A stretch of DNA of 64,000 nt. Source: Panorpa germanica (Eukaryota > Arthropoda > Insecta > Mecoptera > Panorpidae). The notes under the pieces were generated by a model. That model did no database searches. It was not told the DNA's origin and worked only from the letters and a program-made list of their open reading frames with translations. How positions within the stretch are numbered: the first letter of the stretch is position 1; the number at the start of each line of letters is the position of its first letter. This document shows positions 12,460-23,599 of this stretch, piece after piece. The position numbers were made by a program, and so were the translations under genes. The stretch spans positions 4,278,001 through 4,342,000 of the forward strand of contig OY783212.1 of assembly GCA_963678705.1 (NCBI GenBank), written 5' to 3'.

Positions 12460-12722
12460 CGTTTGCGCATGCGCACAAACACACTACGAACAGTTCAAGT
12501 CAGTGCTGCGGCAGCACATTATTAAAATTATATTCAGTACAAAATCGAACGACGCATGAGCGAACGTATTTTTAATATATTGTTTGTTTTTGTTTTTTTT
12601 ATTATTATTTATAAATAACGAAGGGCCATAATTGGTCCCAAAAAAGTGTGTAACGAGGCCTAAGTTATATAGGTCAATTGTGATAAATAGTGATATTTGA
12701 GTGTGTTTAAAAATACATCAAG
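12460..12722 (+). promoter_or_regulatory. probable inx2 promoter / 5' UTR
   Basis: GC and CpG content rise here just upstream of the inx2 start. Two arthropod initiator-type TCAGT motifs occur at 12500-12504 and 12534-12538, the first followed by a GTGCTGC-G-GCAGCAC hairpin (12503-12517). The CDS start has A at position -3 (CAAG before ATG), a good insect start context. Insect inx2 genes often have distant 5' UTR exons, so this could be either a proximal promoter or the 5' end of the last exon. The TSS position is an inference from motifs only. Confidence 0.35.
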
Positions 12723-13805
12723 ATGTTTGATGTATTCGGCTCCGTTAAGGGGCTGCTTAAACTCGATTCGGTGTGTATTGACAACAACGTGTTTCGATTA
12801 CATTATAAAGCAACGGTCATTATCCTAATTGCTTTCTCATTGTTGGTAACATCACGACAATACATTGGTGATCCCATTGATTGCATCGTCGATGAAATTC
12901 CACTGAGTGTGATGGACACCTATTGCTGGATATACTCCACGTTTACCATCCCCAACAGGGTTGTTGGCATCACCGGCAAAGATCAGGTACAACCAGGAGT
13001 CGCGTCACATGTTGATGGCCAAGATGAGGTCAAATATCATAAATACTACCAGTGGGTGTGCTTCGTTCTGTTCTTCCAAGCCATCTTGTTCTATGTGCCC
13101 AGGTATTTATGGAAGACATGGGAAGGGGGACGCATTAAGATGTTGGTTTTGGATCTCAACTGCCCTGTTGTCAATGAGGAATGCAAAGCTGATCGCAAGA
13201 AGCTGCTGGTGGACTATTTCGCTACCAATTTACACACACAAAATTTCTACGCATTCAGATTTTTCATCTGTGAAGTTTTGAACTTTGTCAATGTCGTGGG
13301 ACAAATTTATTTCATGGACTTCTTCTTGGACGGAGAGTTCTCGACCTATGGAAGCGATGTTGTCAGGTTTACAGAGATGGAGCCAGAGGATCGTGAAGAT
13401 CCAATGAGCAGGGTGTTTCCAAAAGTTACAAAGTGTACATTCCACAAATACGGTCCATCTGGCAGTGTTCAGAAGTTCGATGGGCTCTGCGTGTTGCCCT
13501 TAAATATAGTTAACGAGAAGATTTATGTGTTTTTGTGGTTTTGGTTCGTGATCCTTAGCATCCTATCTGGTATTTCATTATTGTATCGTGTTGTTGTAGT
13601 GATGGGCCCCAAGGTACGAAAACATCTCCTTCGGGCACGCTCAAGGCTAGCCCCACAGGACGATATTGAAACCATTTCAGATAAATGCCAAATTGGCGAT
13701 TGGTTTGTGCTATATCAATTAGGTAAAAATATAGACCCTCTCATCTACAAGGAGTTGGTGTCTGACCTTGCTAAAAAACTAGAGGGTAAAGAGCAAGTTG
13801 TCTAA
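12723..13805 (+). CDS. inx2: innexin inx2 (gap-junction / hemichannel subunit)
   Basis: An intact 360-codon, intronless CDS. It begins MFDVFGSVKGLLKLDSVCID, nearly identical to Drosophila Inx2. Innexins oligomerise in the plasma membrane as gap-junction hemichannels, and Inx2 is the widely expressed subunit that pairs with itself and other innexins in epithelia, germline and glia. Four membrane segments are visible at about residues 30-48, 108-130, 180-202 and 266-292. The innexin signature YYQWV is at 108-112. Paired extracellular cysteines lie in loop 1 (C54, C68) and loop 2 (C238, C256). The cytoplasmic tail (about 295-360) holds the conserved GDWFVLYQLGKNIDPLIYKE block. Length matches the family (about 360-370 aa). 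The ATG at 12723 is chosen because it gives the conserved N-terminus and has A at -3. There is no other innexin in this window, although insects often have inx1/inx7 nearby. Confidence 0.97.
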   Translation: MFDVFGSVKGLLKLDSVCIDNNVFRLHYKATVIILIAFSLLVTSRQYIGDPIDCIVDEIPLSVMDTYCWIYSTFTIPNRVVGITGKDQVQPGVASHVDGQDEVKYHKYYQWVCFVLFFQAILFYVPRYLWKTWEGGRIKMLVLDLNCPVVNEECKADRKKLLVDYFATNLHTQNFYAFRFFICEVLNFVNVVGQIYFMDFFLDGEFSTYGSDVVRFTEMEPEDREDPMSRVFPKVTKCTFHKYGPSGSVQKFDGLCVLPLNIVNEKIYVFLWFWFVILSILSGISLLYRVVVVMGPKVRKHLLRARSRLAPQDDIETISDKCQIGDWFVLYQLGKNIDPLIYKELVSDLAKKLEGKEQVV

Positions 13806-14300
13806 TTTTCGAACTCCTAAACTTAGAGAAACAAAAACAATTGTAACAGTTTTTGTAATTATTTAAATTCGTATTCGAGTAGTAGATTTTATTACCTAAT
13901 GGGATCGCTGCAAAATATCATTAATTGAAAGAATAGAGATGCCACGTTGCCAAGCCAATTTTAAAAATTAAACCTAGCCTAGTGTATACTAAATCCATAC
14001 ACAAACATTTTTTAAACAAAGGAAAGGATATTTAGAACCAAAACTAAAAAAATACTTTGTGGTACATCTGTGTTTGCTTACCATAAAATTTAATTTGGGA
14101 CGTATGTAACGATTACGTATACAACTTTCATATACATAAGAGTAAAATAATTTTTTCATGTTTAAAACAGTAAAACAAACGTACGTTTAATGTTTCTTCT
14201 TACTAATTTCATTCCAAAAAGAAACCTGTTTTTCTCGGAAGAGAGGGGACCATATTAAAATAAAATAATTTAAAAGACTGCATTTATAAAAATAAAGACA
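13806..14300 (+). other. inx2 3' UTR (extent uncertain)
   Basis: AT-rich sequence directly after the TAA at 13803-13805. Candidate poly(A) signals AATAAA occur at 14291-14296 and again near 14410. The true cleavage site cannot be fixed from sequence alone. Confidence 0.45.
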
Positions 14301-17000
14301 TTTTTGACTATAAAACATTCACACTCCGGTTGAAAATCAGCCATCTTTATGTTTTAGAAAACAGTTGATATTTTTGATACTAAACGATATTTTAAATGAT
14401 TGTTAATCAAATAAATGTATTAATAAGCCTTTAGAGTTCAAAGATCAATTTATGATATTGAAAAATGCTCAAATCAATTCCATTCCAAGTTATTGTAATA
14501 CTGTTTTTCGAATGTCTTTCTAATTAATTTTGTTTGTTTGTTTTGACCATATTTTATGCATTAACGTAAATTTATTTTTATATACTAGGGAATTAAGACT
14601 TCGTCTCAAAGTTAAAGTCAATATCGCACTCTACAATTCCCGCTACGTAGATTATTTTTTAACTGCCATAATTATTTTACAGACACTATTTTATATATTA
14701 TTTTCAATTTGATATTTAAAATTCTTAAATCGATTTTGATTATTTCGTAGATTAGAACAACTAAGAAATATTTGATTTTCCGGATGTTTTTTTCGTTTTT
14801 GTATTTAATTAAGGATATGTGATCATTAGAATTTTTTTAGTCTTAAGAATTTTTAGTAATAAATAATAGATGACGAAATCGTCTCATTAATTAATATTTC
14901 TCATTTTAGAATTAGGCTAACATTTGTTAAGAATAAGTAAATTGGTTATAACTCTGCTACAAGTGTGACAATGTCTTCTGGGATAATTAAAATGAACAGG
15001 TGTTAATTATCTAACACTTATTAGTATTTTTTTAGTCAACACTATTTATTCAATCATTAAAACACAAAGCAAAGTTATGAACAATTCTGAAAAGAATATA
15101 AAATAGTATCTTATCATATAATTTGATAAGATACTGTTTTATATAACATCTACTAAAAGAAGACGCAATAAAAATTTACAGAATACTTGTAAATTGAAGT
15201 TTCTATTTGGAACAAAACTAATTTATTTTGTTCAGACGTATTCTGTATAATTATATTCATTAATTTTAGACAAAGGCTGTATTTCAATCATGCAGAATTT
15301 GTATCTTATTTATTCATTTATATAATTAAAGATAATCAAGAAAATCAATCAAATTCTACTTAAAATAATACATTATATGAAAGTATTAAATCATAATTAG
15401 AAATTTTCAATTATTTTTGACATTTCAATAATTACTTTGTACTACATTAATTTTTCTGGAGCATATAAATGTTTTGTTTTACAGAAATGTGTATTTATCA
15501 TCCTCTAAAATTAAGAATATAACAATAATGCAATACAAGTTTCGTACATCGCACAAAATAGAAATAAGTTTTATAATACATAGCGTTATTAAGTAATTTA
15601 TTAATATATCACGCTCAAATGATTATTCGGTTAACTAAAATACTACAACTGCACGAATGTTTTAAAAAGGAACAAATTTAAAATCATTTTAAAAAATATT
15701 ATGTATATATATATTTTAATTATTGAGAACGTTTTTGTGTGCGAACTGTTAAGAACAATTATTAACATTCTAAAATAGTAGTTTTAGTTATGTTTATGTT
15801 ATTAATATCTTAAACAGTTTTATTTTAAATTGTACTCGATTGGTAGATTAGTAAATTTATGATGTGTTGGGTACAATTTTGAAGTAATATACTTTAGATA
15901 TTTAATAAATTAGAAACATTAAACATTTCTATTATTGCTGCACAAATTTGCAATATTGTTCTCGTTCGACTGTTGTTTTTATCACTTGACGTTAAAATTT
16001 TTATATTTTAAAGTAATTTACGCTATCATTCCAACACAACACATTTGTTTTATATACACTAATGAAGTCCCAATTGAACAAAATGATTTATTTTTGCTGA
16101 CATTACAGCTTAAATTATTACTCAAATTATACTTGCATGCAAATAGTGTCGTTTTTATTCGTGTGAGTTGGACTTTAGAGTATGGATGATGAAAATACAT
16201 TCAGTAAATAAATCGATAGTTTTTATCGATAACATGAATCAATATATCGTGCCTTGATTTGATATACATATAAATACGTAAGATACTACTACATTGTGAA
16301 TAAAATAAATTTTTTAAGATTTGTATTCGTATATTTATATTATTACTGGGTCCTATATATTTAAAATAATAATATACAAATATAATTTTTTACAATATAT
16401 ATTTATATTTTGTATTTTTCAAAATGATCTGTAAATAATTATATTTGTTAAGAGAGAAGTAAAGCACAGAATTATTATTTGTAAGCAATATAAATAAAAA
16501 ATTACAATAATGTTTATATATAAAAATACTTCCAATAAAATATTAGTTCTGCTTATTTGATTTGTTTTATTCATTCCTAATAATCATTTATGTTTCTTTC
16601 AGATTGAAAGTATCAGTGAGGGATTACTCTAGAGTCTAGTCTAGTCCGCCTCTGTATAGGTTCATCTTTTTCATTCTACTCGTATAAATACTAGGATATC
16701 CACTAAGTAGTTAAATTGTCTGTAATTGTAGTAGTGGCCCCTAGTATTTCCTGTCTCATGATACTATTCTAGACGTTAGATTTCCGCATTGAAAAAACCA
16801 CATTGTTTGAATTTACAAGGACACCAACGTACACGAAATCTTGCATATCATTATGGCGTAAATTTAAACGTAGTATTTGCTAAAAATATACAAAGCAATT
16901 CAATATATTTTAGTTACTGCATATATTAATATTTTTGTGTCAAATTAACAATAAATGTTGGAAAATATTTAAATATTAGTTGATACTGAGATCGCTTTTG
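14301..17000. other. gene-poor AT-rich stretch with one perfect hairpin
   Basis: Very AT-rich, with no coding frame that I can support. A perfect 12-bp inverted repeat (AGTATCTTATCA at 15105-15116 and its complement at 15124-15135, 7-nt loop) stands out. Two TATCGAT-type motifs (DRE-like) lie near 16212-16232. Confidence 0.4.
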
Positions 17001-17246
17001 AGGAGTCATCTATAAATTACGTCACACAAATTTCATGACTTTTTTAATTCCTCCTTCCTCATTATCGCTCTTTGTCACACATTGCGTATCACGTCCACCC
17101 TGTTGTGACGTCACAAATTTGAAAAAAAATATTCTTTTTAGTTTTCTCTTGCTTTTTCTTTTAGATTAGATTTGACATCACAAATTCCATTTTGGGGACT
17201 CCCTCCCCACTGTTTTATGTGTGACGTAATTAATGAATGACCCCTT
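17001..17246. mobile_element. MITE with GGGGTCATTCATTAATTACGT-type ends
   Basis: The left end is AGGAGTCATCTATAAATTAC followed by GTCACAC. The right end is GTGTGACGTAATTAATGAAT followed by GACCCCT, its inverted copy with a few changes. The inside carries repeated GTCACA/TGTGAC motifs and GGGGACTCCCTCCCC. This terminal sequence (GGGTCATCCATAAATTACGTCACAC-like) is a widespread insect non-autonomous DNA transposon, as I know it. No protein is encoded. A degraded left end of the same family is at about 25466-25560. Confidence 0.65.
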
Positions 17247-18215
17247 AGTTCAAATTTTATATTCGTAATGAGCCTGTGGAATGATGAAATAAATACTCAT
17301 CTTGCACAGAAATATTCTAGCAAATGTAAGTATTTGTAAACTTTCCTTTTGCAGAGGATTTCTGTCCCAAAAAATCAATACCGTTTGTTCAGTCTTTAGG
17401 GTGAGGGTAACTCACCCCTAGCACATCAAACACAGGGGTTGGTATTTAATTATGTCTCAGTATTTAGTAGATAGGGGGTCGCTCATTGGCTAGACCTGGA
17501 GCTAGTCCTAAAGGTGCAGCTGCGTATTGTTCCTCATCATTTGACACGAAAGAAAATAATTTAAACACAATAACTCAGAAGTTTGATATTTTAAAATTCT
17601 TTATTTAAGTTTTAATATTGTTAAATACTGATTGAAATACAGAAATAATCATTAATTATAATCATCATGCGGTCACAAAAACTATTCTCAGTATTGTTGT
17701 GGTGTCTCACTTAACACAAAACATGGATGCTACCTTTTCAATCATGTAATATTTTACTTGCACAAATCTGATAATAATTAATGTAAAAGGATGTTATCTT
17801 ATAGCCAGACCAGTCTTATGTTATGTAGGGTTACTTGGGCACACCGAGTTCAAATTAATGAAATTATGAGTATACTTTTTTTAGTGGCTTTAAACAAATC
17901 AAGTTGTAATGACTATTTTAAGTAAGTTCACATTAAATTAATCAGTAATCTAGACTACATATAAACGCTTATTCTAACAATTAACATTAACCAAATTAAT
18001 CCAACCATTGTGTAATAATAATAACGATCTCAGAAATTATTGGGGACCCATCATCCGGGAGATGTGTGCACGTTTCCTTATGGAAAAGATTGTACTGCTT
18101 ATAACTATTGTAAAAAGAATTTAATCTTTAGAAAGATTTCCTTAAATATTAAGATTAGGAACTTAAGGATTATTAAATCCTTAACAGGATGTTCTTAAGA
18201 AGATTTGTGGGCATG
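17247..18215. other. intergenic with a GC-rich hairpin
   Basis: No gene seen. Positions 17399-17417 form a hairpin (GGGTGAG, loop GGTAA, CTCACCC), extended to nine pairs with one bulge. Its role is unknown; it may be a TE remnant. Confidence 0.35.
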
Positions 18216-18687
18216 CTAATGGGGTGGCAAGCAGGGCAACCGCCCGGGGCCTCGCACCCTTGCAGAATAACCTAAGTAGAACAATTCATTACTACTCGTA
18301 TATATGTATCTGAATCTCGCGCCTTGCGTTTTAGAAATCCCACTAGAATTACTGCGTATATCTTTTAAGACACTCATCTACCTTACTTTATCATTATTAA
18401 TATTTGTCGTCTTTGTGCGTATTAACATTTATAAATCTTCCAATATGAAATTTTATAACTCCACATTTATTTATTTATAACTTTTGCATTTCTCGCCAAT
18501 CATCTTTTAAATACTAAAAAAAGAATACTAAATACAAAATACTTTTCAATTTACATAAATTACACAAAAAACAAGAGCTTCGCAAAGTTCTGCCGCCCGG
18601 GGCTTCGCAAAGATCTTCCACCCCGGGGCCTCGCAAAGATCTGTCGCCCGGGGCCTCGCAATGGCTACGGCCGCCACTGCTAATGGG
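18216..18687. mobile_element. non-autonomous hAT element with 8-bp TSD
   Basis: The 8-bp direct repeat CTAATGGG occurs at 18216-18223 and 18680-18687, the target-duplication length of hAT transposons. The right end, read inward, is CAGTGGCGGCCGTAGCC, a typical hAT (Tip100-like) terminus. The left end GTGGCAAGCAGGGCAACCG lacks the first two bases. Both ends adjoin CCCGGGGCCTCGCA. Near the right end a roughly 26-bp GC-rich module containing CCCGGGGC(C/T)TCGCAA is repeated three times (about 18593-18662). The 456-bp element has no transposase, so it would need one supplied in trans. Confidence 0.65.
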
Positions 18688-20447
18688 TAAGGGTAAATTA
18701 ATTTAAAAAAGAAACGCAATTTATGTTGGATAAAGTCACTGAGGTTACTTTTGTTATGTTAAATAAACATGAAATATACGTAATGGTGTTTAACGGAGTT
18801 TATCAATACATTCTTATTTTGTGCTTCTTTGCGATATGAATTTACATGTATATAAATAATTTTGAGATACGGTATATAGAATTCAGGATGTGGAACTTAA
18901 AGAAATTTGGAATATATTCGTAGACAGGTATAATAAATTTTGTTACTCCACTGGTTTTTGCATCTTATGTTTCTTCATATCCATTATGTGGAACAGTTGG
19001 GTTTATTTAATACATGAAATGAATAAACAGGACAGATAGTAGCTTTGTTATCAGCTAAGGATTCCATTCGGCACTCGGTCCCCGTCGTTGTTGACGTTTG
19101 AAGTTGACCTGACCGTGCAGGTCGCGGTGCGGTACAGTGATCTTGTCCTGATAAGTGATAACGAGGTGCTTCGTCAACAACGCTGCCCTGTACTGGACAA
19201 ACACACACATAACGCTTACTTAATGTGACCTCAAGCTGGAGGCTGGAACTGTTAACGAAATCCAGAGCTGAAATAATCTGCATTTATCAGTACTCATATC
19301 ATCAAAGTCCGACCTTGATTGTTTTGATTAAACGGCAATTAAGTAATCTGGCATGGTTAAACGAGGATACTGGAATTGCTGAATTGCTGATGATGATAAA
19401 CAACCAAGCATTTATATTAATTATTTAATAATAAGTATAATTATGTTTTATTGCATTTAAATAGATAATCAACTTTAATTAAAAAGTTTATTGAAATTTA
19501 TAATAACTAATAATGTCTTTTAATCATTTTGTTATGTACTTATTGTATGTGTTTGTTATCAGCTTTGTGTAGGGTACTTCAACTTCATAAATATCTGCAT
19601 TGTCTTCTTTGATATATTGAATAGATAACAGAGCAGAACAGTCGGTTTGATTTGGTATTGCGTCTTTTTGTTGTTATGACAAGTCAAGAATCTTGGTTTT
19701 CGATATAAGAAATATAGCAGATAGTCTTACGTTAGCGGAATCGTAGGACCTCTTCCCTTTCAAGGATCTCCAGCAGAGTGACTTAGAACTAGTTTTCATT
19801 GAAATAGGCTTCTGAAAATTTTTTTAAGGGTCGTTCTTTTTTTTCGTTCAATACTGGTACGGTATTGAGGCCAGGTGAAGTGATTTTGCGATTTGTAGTT
19901 CATATCACTGACATTTCGCTTGAACTAGTGAAATCAAATTGAATTCAATGAATATGATGTCAATGAGGCTCCAAAATGTTTACTGGAACGTGTAATAATT
20001 TAAAACGATGAATGGTGATATAATATGCATATTATTTAAGAAGTATAAAATACCTAGCTCATAAATTTCCATATTCTTATTCCAACTACGGAAGTAAGTG
20101 TATATAATCATAGTTATTAGTATTAACTTATTAACGCTAAATAATTCGTTACGATTGTAATATCAAGGCGATACCAAGGTAGAATCATTCAGGTGTAAGG
20201 AACACGAAGCCGCGATAATGGCAACTATCATGCCAACCCACTAAAAGCAAGTATTTATATATATAGCTTCGTATTTATATAAATTAAATTTTATATTTAC
20301 GTTCAACAAAACGATCTTATTAGTTGACTTCATTCTTTAAATATTAACCGTGATTACCCTGCATGTTCATGTTTTATCGACCAAATAGTCTATAACCCTT
20401 ACCCTAGGTGCACATATGCGCCTAGTCCCAATAGCCATATGCTAGGT
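18688..20447. other. intergenic with a GC-richer island
   Basis: No gene is supported. Positions 19050-19240 are clearly GC- and CpG-richer than the surroundings and carry a 99-codon minus-strand frame (18984-19283) with no recognisable family; it could be an exon, a CpG-rich regulatory element or an old TE. Positions 19965-19990 (GGCTCCAAAATGTTTACTGG) look like one end of the CCCAGTAAACA MITE family. The rest is AT-rich. Confidence 0.35.
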
Positions 20448-20701
20448 CCCAATAAACATTTTGGAGTCACTTGGCCATCATATTGAAGATGGGTATAATT
20501 TCTTTGTCATGAAAAAGTTCAGTTACAGTTCAGTTTCTCACAGTCGTTCATATGAAATGTCCATTTTATCGTATTCAAATGGAAAAGCACTCTATCTGTT
20601 GGAATACAAATGAAGATAAAGTTGAAGCGAACTATAACTAAAGTGCACAATAGTGATAGAAATGTCACAAAATAGGACATTTCACCAAATTGTTTACTGG
20701 G
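20448..20701. mobile_element. MITE, CCCARTAAACAWTTTGG family, copy A
   Basis: Begins CCCAATAAACATTTTGG and ends CCAAATTGTTTACTGGG, giving inverted repeats of about 17 bp. The interior aligns along its length with copies at 23363-23599 and 48446-48734 (shared blocks include TCAGTTTCTCAC, AATACAAATGAAGATAAAGTTG and GTGATAGAAAYGTCAC). It is 254 bp with no coding capacity. No clear target duplication was found. Overlapping short frames on both strands are shadows. Confidence 0.75.
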
Positions 20702-21979
20702 GCGGTACGAGTACACTTGATTGCGCACAGAGTTCGTCCTCACAGAGCAAAGATTAATGCATCTGTATACGAACACAAACGTTTCCAATCTAGTAAGGTT
20801 CAATGTTCCACTCTTTCTATTCCAGTTAGGCAGCAAAGGACACTATTCGAGTTCTCTCAATTAAAAGTCAATAATTACTTTAATAATCATTTCTTAATTA
20901 CTATATTTTAATTCTCTTAACCGATCTATATTTGTTGAAGTCGAATCACCAAAGCCGAACCCACCTCTGATTCATGTACAGAGTCCTTGTTCTTGATTCC
21001 TCCTAGATCCATAGATTCTCTAGCTACTACTGGTCCTTGTAGATCTAGATGATTTCTTTTCAAGGATGAATTTCTTCATATAGCATGACCTGTAGTCACA
21101 GGGTTGTACTAGGATTATTCATAGGCCCAAGTAGCTCTAAGTGTACCGATAGTTTGTCAATTTAGTAGGTTAGAACCCGTAAACGCGTGTGGTCCGAGAA
21201 AACAAACCGACTGATGTACATACTGTCACATGTATATCATATATCTACATTTATCTAGATTATATAATGTTATGATTTTGTAATCTGCAACATCCTGTAC
21301 ATCCTCAGCATCAACAGGCTTGTGGCTATTCGCTTAGAACATGTTTTTATTATGAGATAAGAGCAACAGAGACTTATTATCATTTATCACAGTAGTTGGC
21401 AACGTGTTGTATTGTTTTGTTGTTAAGAACGAGACGAGAAAAAACAACGCACCACGTGCTACTTCGAGTTCTACATCTACAACGACTGCAGCGCCTCGCT
21501 GCGTGTGTGGCGTTGAGTGTCAACTGCTCAACTGTGTTAGATTAGCTCATTAGACAATTCTAATAACAGTTACAGATCATGGATGAAGTATATAACAAGG
21601 AGAAGAGGATAACAATATGTACTTGTAATGTTTTGTCTAAGAAACTATTATATTACTTTTGGGAATTATGTAAATCTGTATACAAACATGTAAAGTTACA
21701 TGTTTGAACATATGTTTGACTACAATCAAATTAAGCAGCTTGTTATTAACAAAGATAGATAACATTCTGTTGTGGCTATCTGAATCACGTGAATTAAACA
21801 CGATAACAAAAAAAAATGTATTTAATTTTAATTCCTGCAAAAATTTATTGAGGAGAGATCTGCTAATGTTTTATCTGAAAAACATTAAATTTTATCTAAA
21901 AGTTTTTCTGTTATTCTAAAAACTCAGAGAAGTGTAAATTTGTATGTAACATAAACGACAAATAAATAGAGTAGATGAA
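20702..21979. other. intergenic with a GC-richer patch
   Basis: No supportable gene. About 21420-21540 is GC/CpG-richer (CACGTG, repeated CGCTGCG) and could be a promoter or an exon, but no frame or splice pattern is convincing. The paired 67- and 71-codon frames near 21637-21919 are AT-rich chance frames. Confidence 0.35.
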
Positions 21980-22265
21980 AAGAGATTAACGGGTCGGATT
22001 GAAAAAAATATAAAATGTAATACACATAATTACAATTGGAGTGGAGAAGGGGTAGCAGATCCAGAACATTTGATCTTCCAATGTACAGAAACGGAGGCCT
22101 GCAGAAATAATTTGTACATGATTGATAATTTGTACATGTACATAATTTGATATGGTAATAATAAATGAAATGTAAATATGTAAATTGTTAATAAAATGAA
22201 TCAAGAAGGGCGAAAAAAGGACCGTGGTCCTAAGAAGCCCGTGAAGTATTAATAAAAAATTACAA
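21980..22265 (+). mobile_element. 5'-truncated LINE: ORF2 C-terminus and 3' UTR
   Basis: A plus-strand frame around 22025-22125 reads ...GEGVADPEHLIFQCTET..., followed by a basic stretch (about 22198-22240) EGRKKDRGPKKP. The DPEHLIFQC motif is the end of the CCHC-type knuckle found after RNase H in I/R1-type LINEs, and it matches the LINE fragment at 56516-56830 (ADPDHIMW). The 3' UTR carries a stem-loop AGGACC-GT-GGTCCT at 22218-22231 and ends in an A-rich tail. Stops between the blocks show that it is dead. Confidence 0.6.
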
Positions 22266-23362
22266 TTTAAAAATTAGTTAAATTACGCTATGAATTACTT
22301 TCAGACGTAGATTTTTCTGACCTATTGTTGTTTCTAATCATAAAATGAAAAATGTCATTAAATGGGAAAATTATTGCTGAATACAACGACTTGGGGACTT
22401 TGACAAATCATACTTTTTGGAGCGCATAAAAAAGCTGAAACACCAAATCAGTAATAAAAAGAAAGAATGTTGAAAAATACATTTAATTAAAAATCCATTT
22501 TCAGCGCTAGTGTGCCATAGTTTGGGGACTCCTGATTAAGATAGTCAGGTTTCTTTTTATCAGAGTGTACTCTATTATTTGCAAATGTAAAAGTTTCACT
22601 ATTAATCCGTTTTAAACGTCATTCAATACACAACCTTATACTTCTAAGCCGTCTTAGGTGGATATTGAGAACTATAATCTGTAGTCTAGTAGGTCTGACA
22701 TTTTGTTGGAAATATAATTCGCAATACATAGATACTACCACAGATGTTAGAGTACTACCATACCCACACATGGCTTTTTATTAATGGTATTACAATAGAT
22801 GCAAATATTGCATACCAATGTAGGGGATTCACGTTTGTTAATGCAGGTAGTACTGGCCACTGGTATTGCATAGTTGTTATTGATGGTTTATTACTCTAAT
22901 TATCAATTAACACGTCTAGAAAATTTAAGAAATAGTTAAATTTATACAAAAAGTTATCAGAAAATGTACAAATATTTCATTTTATATTTATTGTTTATCT
23001 ACAATTAACATAATAAAAATTGTTTAAGGTTGAAATGTTATCATTTAATTCCTAAAAATTATGATAAAACTTGATTAGCATATGCTAATTAGGAAGAGAA
23101 TTAGCTGTTGCATGTTTTTTAAAATGCTGAACCCATTTTGGCTCACGAATGTAATCTAACAGTTCTCCTACATTATTTGTATTCGTTGTAGTCAAAAGGC
23201 AAACTTTGCAATAGTCTACCTGAAGTCAGGCAGCTGCAATATGATTACATGCACAAATTTCTAAGGTCGGTTGGTCGGTCATTGGAATATTCTACCAATA
23301 TTGTAAACGGTTTATGATTTGCAATTAATAAATTCTAATTATTCTTGACATTAAGGAGGTAC
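22266..23362. other. intergenic, nothing recognised
   Basis: AT-rich with no gene or repeat that I can support. Position 23110 onward (GCATGTTTTTTAAAATGCTG) faintly resembles 6610-6640. Confidence 0.35.
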
Positions 23363-23599
23363 CCCAGTAAACATTTTGGAGTCACTTTGACATCATATTG
23401 AAGATGCGTCATGATTTTTTTGTCATGAAAGAGTTCATTTATAGTTCAGTTTCTCACATTTTTTCATATAACATGTCTACTTTATCTGCTACAGATGGCG
23501 GAACCACTCCACCTGTCGGAATACAAATGAAGATAAAGTTGATGCGAACTATAATTGAAGTGAAATAGTGATAGAAACGTCACTAAATTGTTTACTGGG
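23363..23599. mobile_element. MITE, CCCARTAAACAWTTTGG family, copy B
   Basis: Starts CCCAGTAAACATTTTGG and ends AAATTGTTTACTGGG. It is 237 bp and colinear with copy A at 20448 and, inverted, copy C at 48446. The centre has GATGGCGGAACCACTCC, corresponding to one half of the perfect hairpin in copy C. No protein is encoded. Confidence 0.75.
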
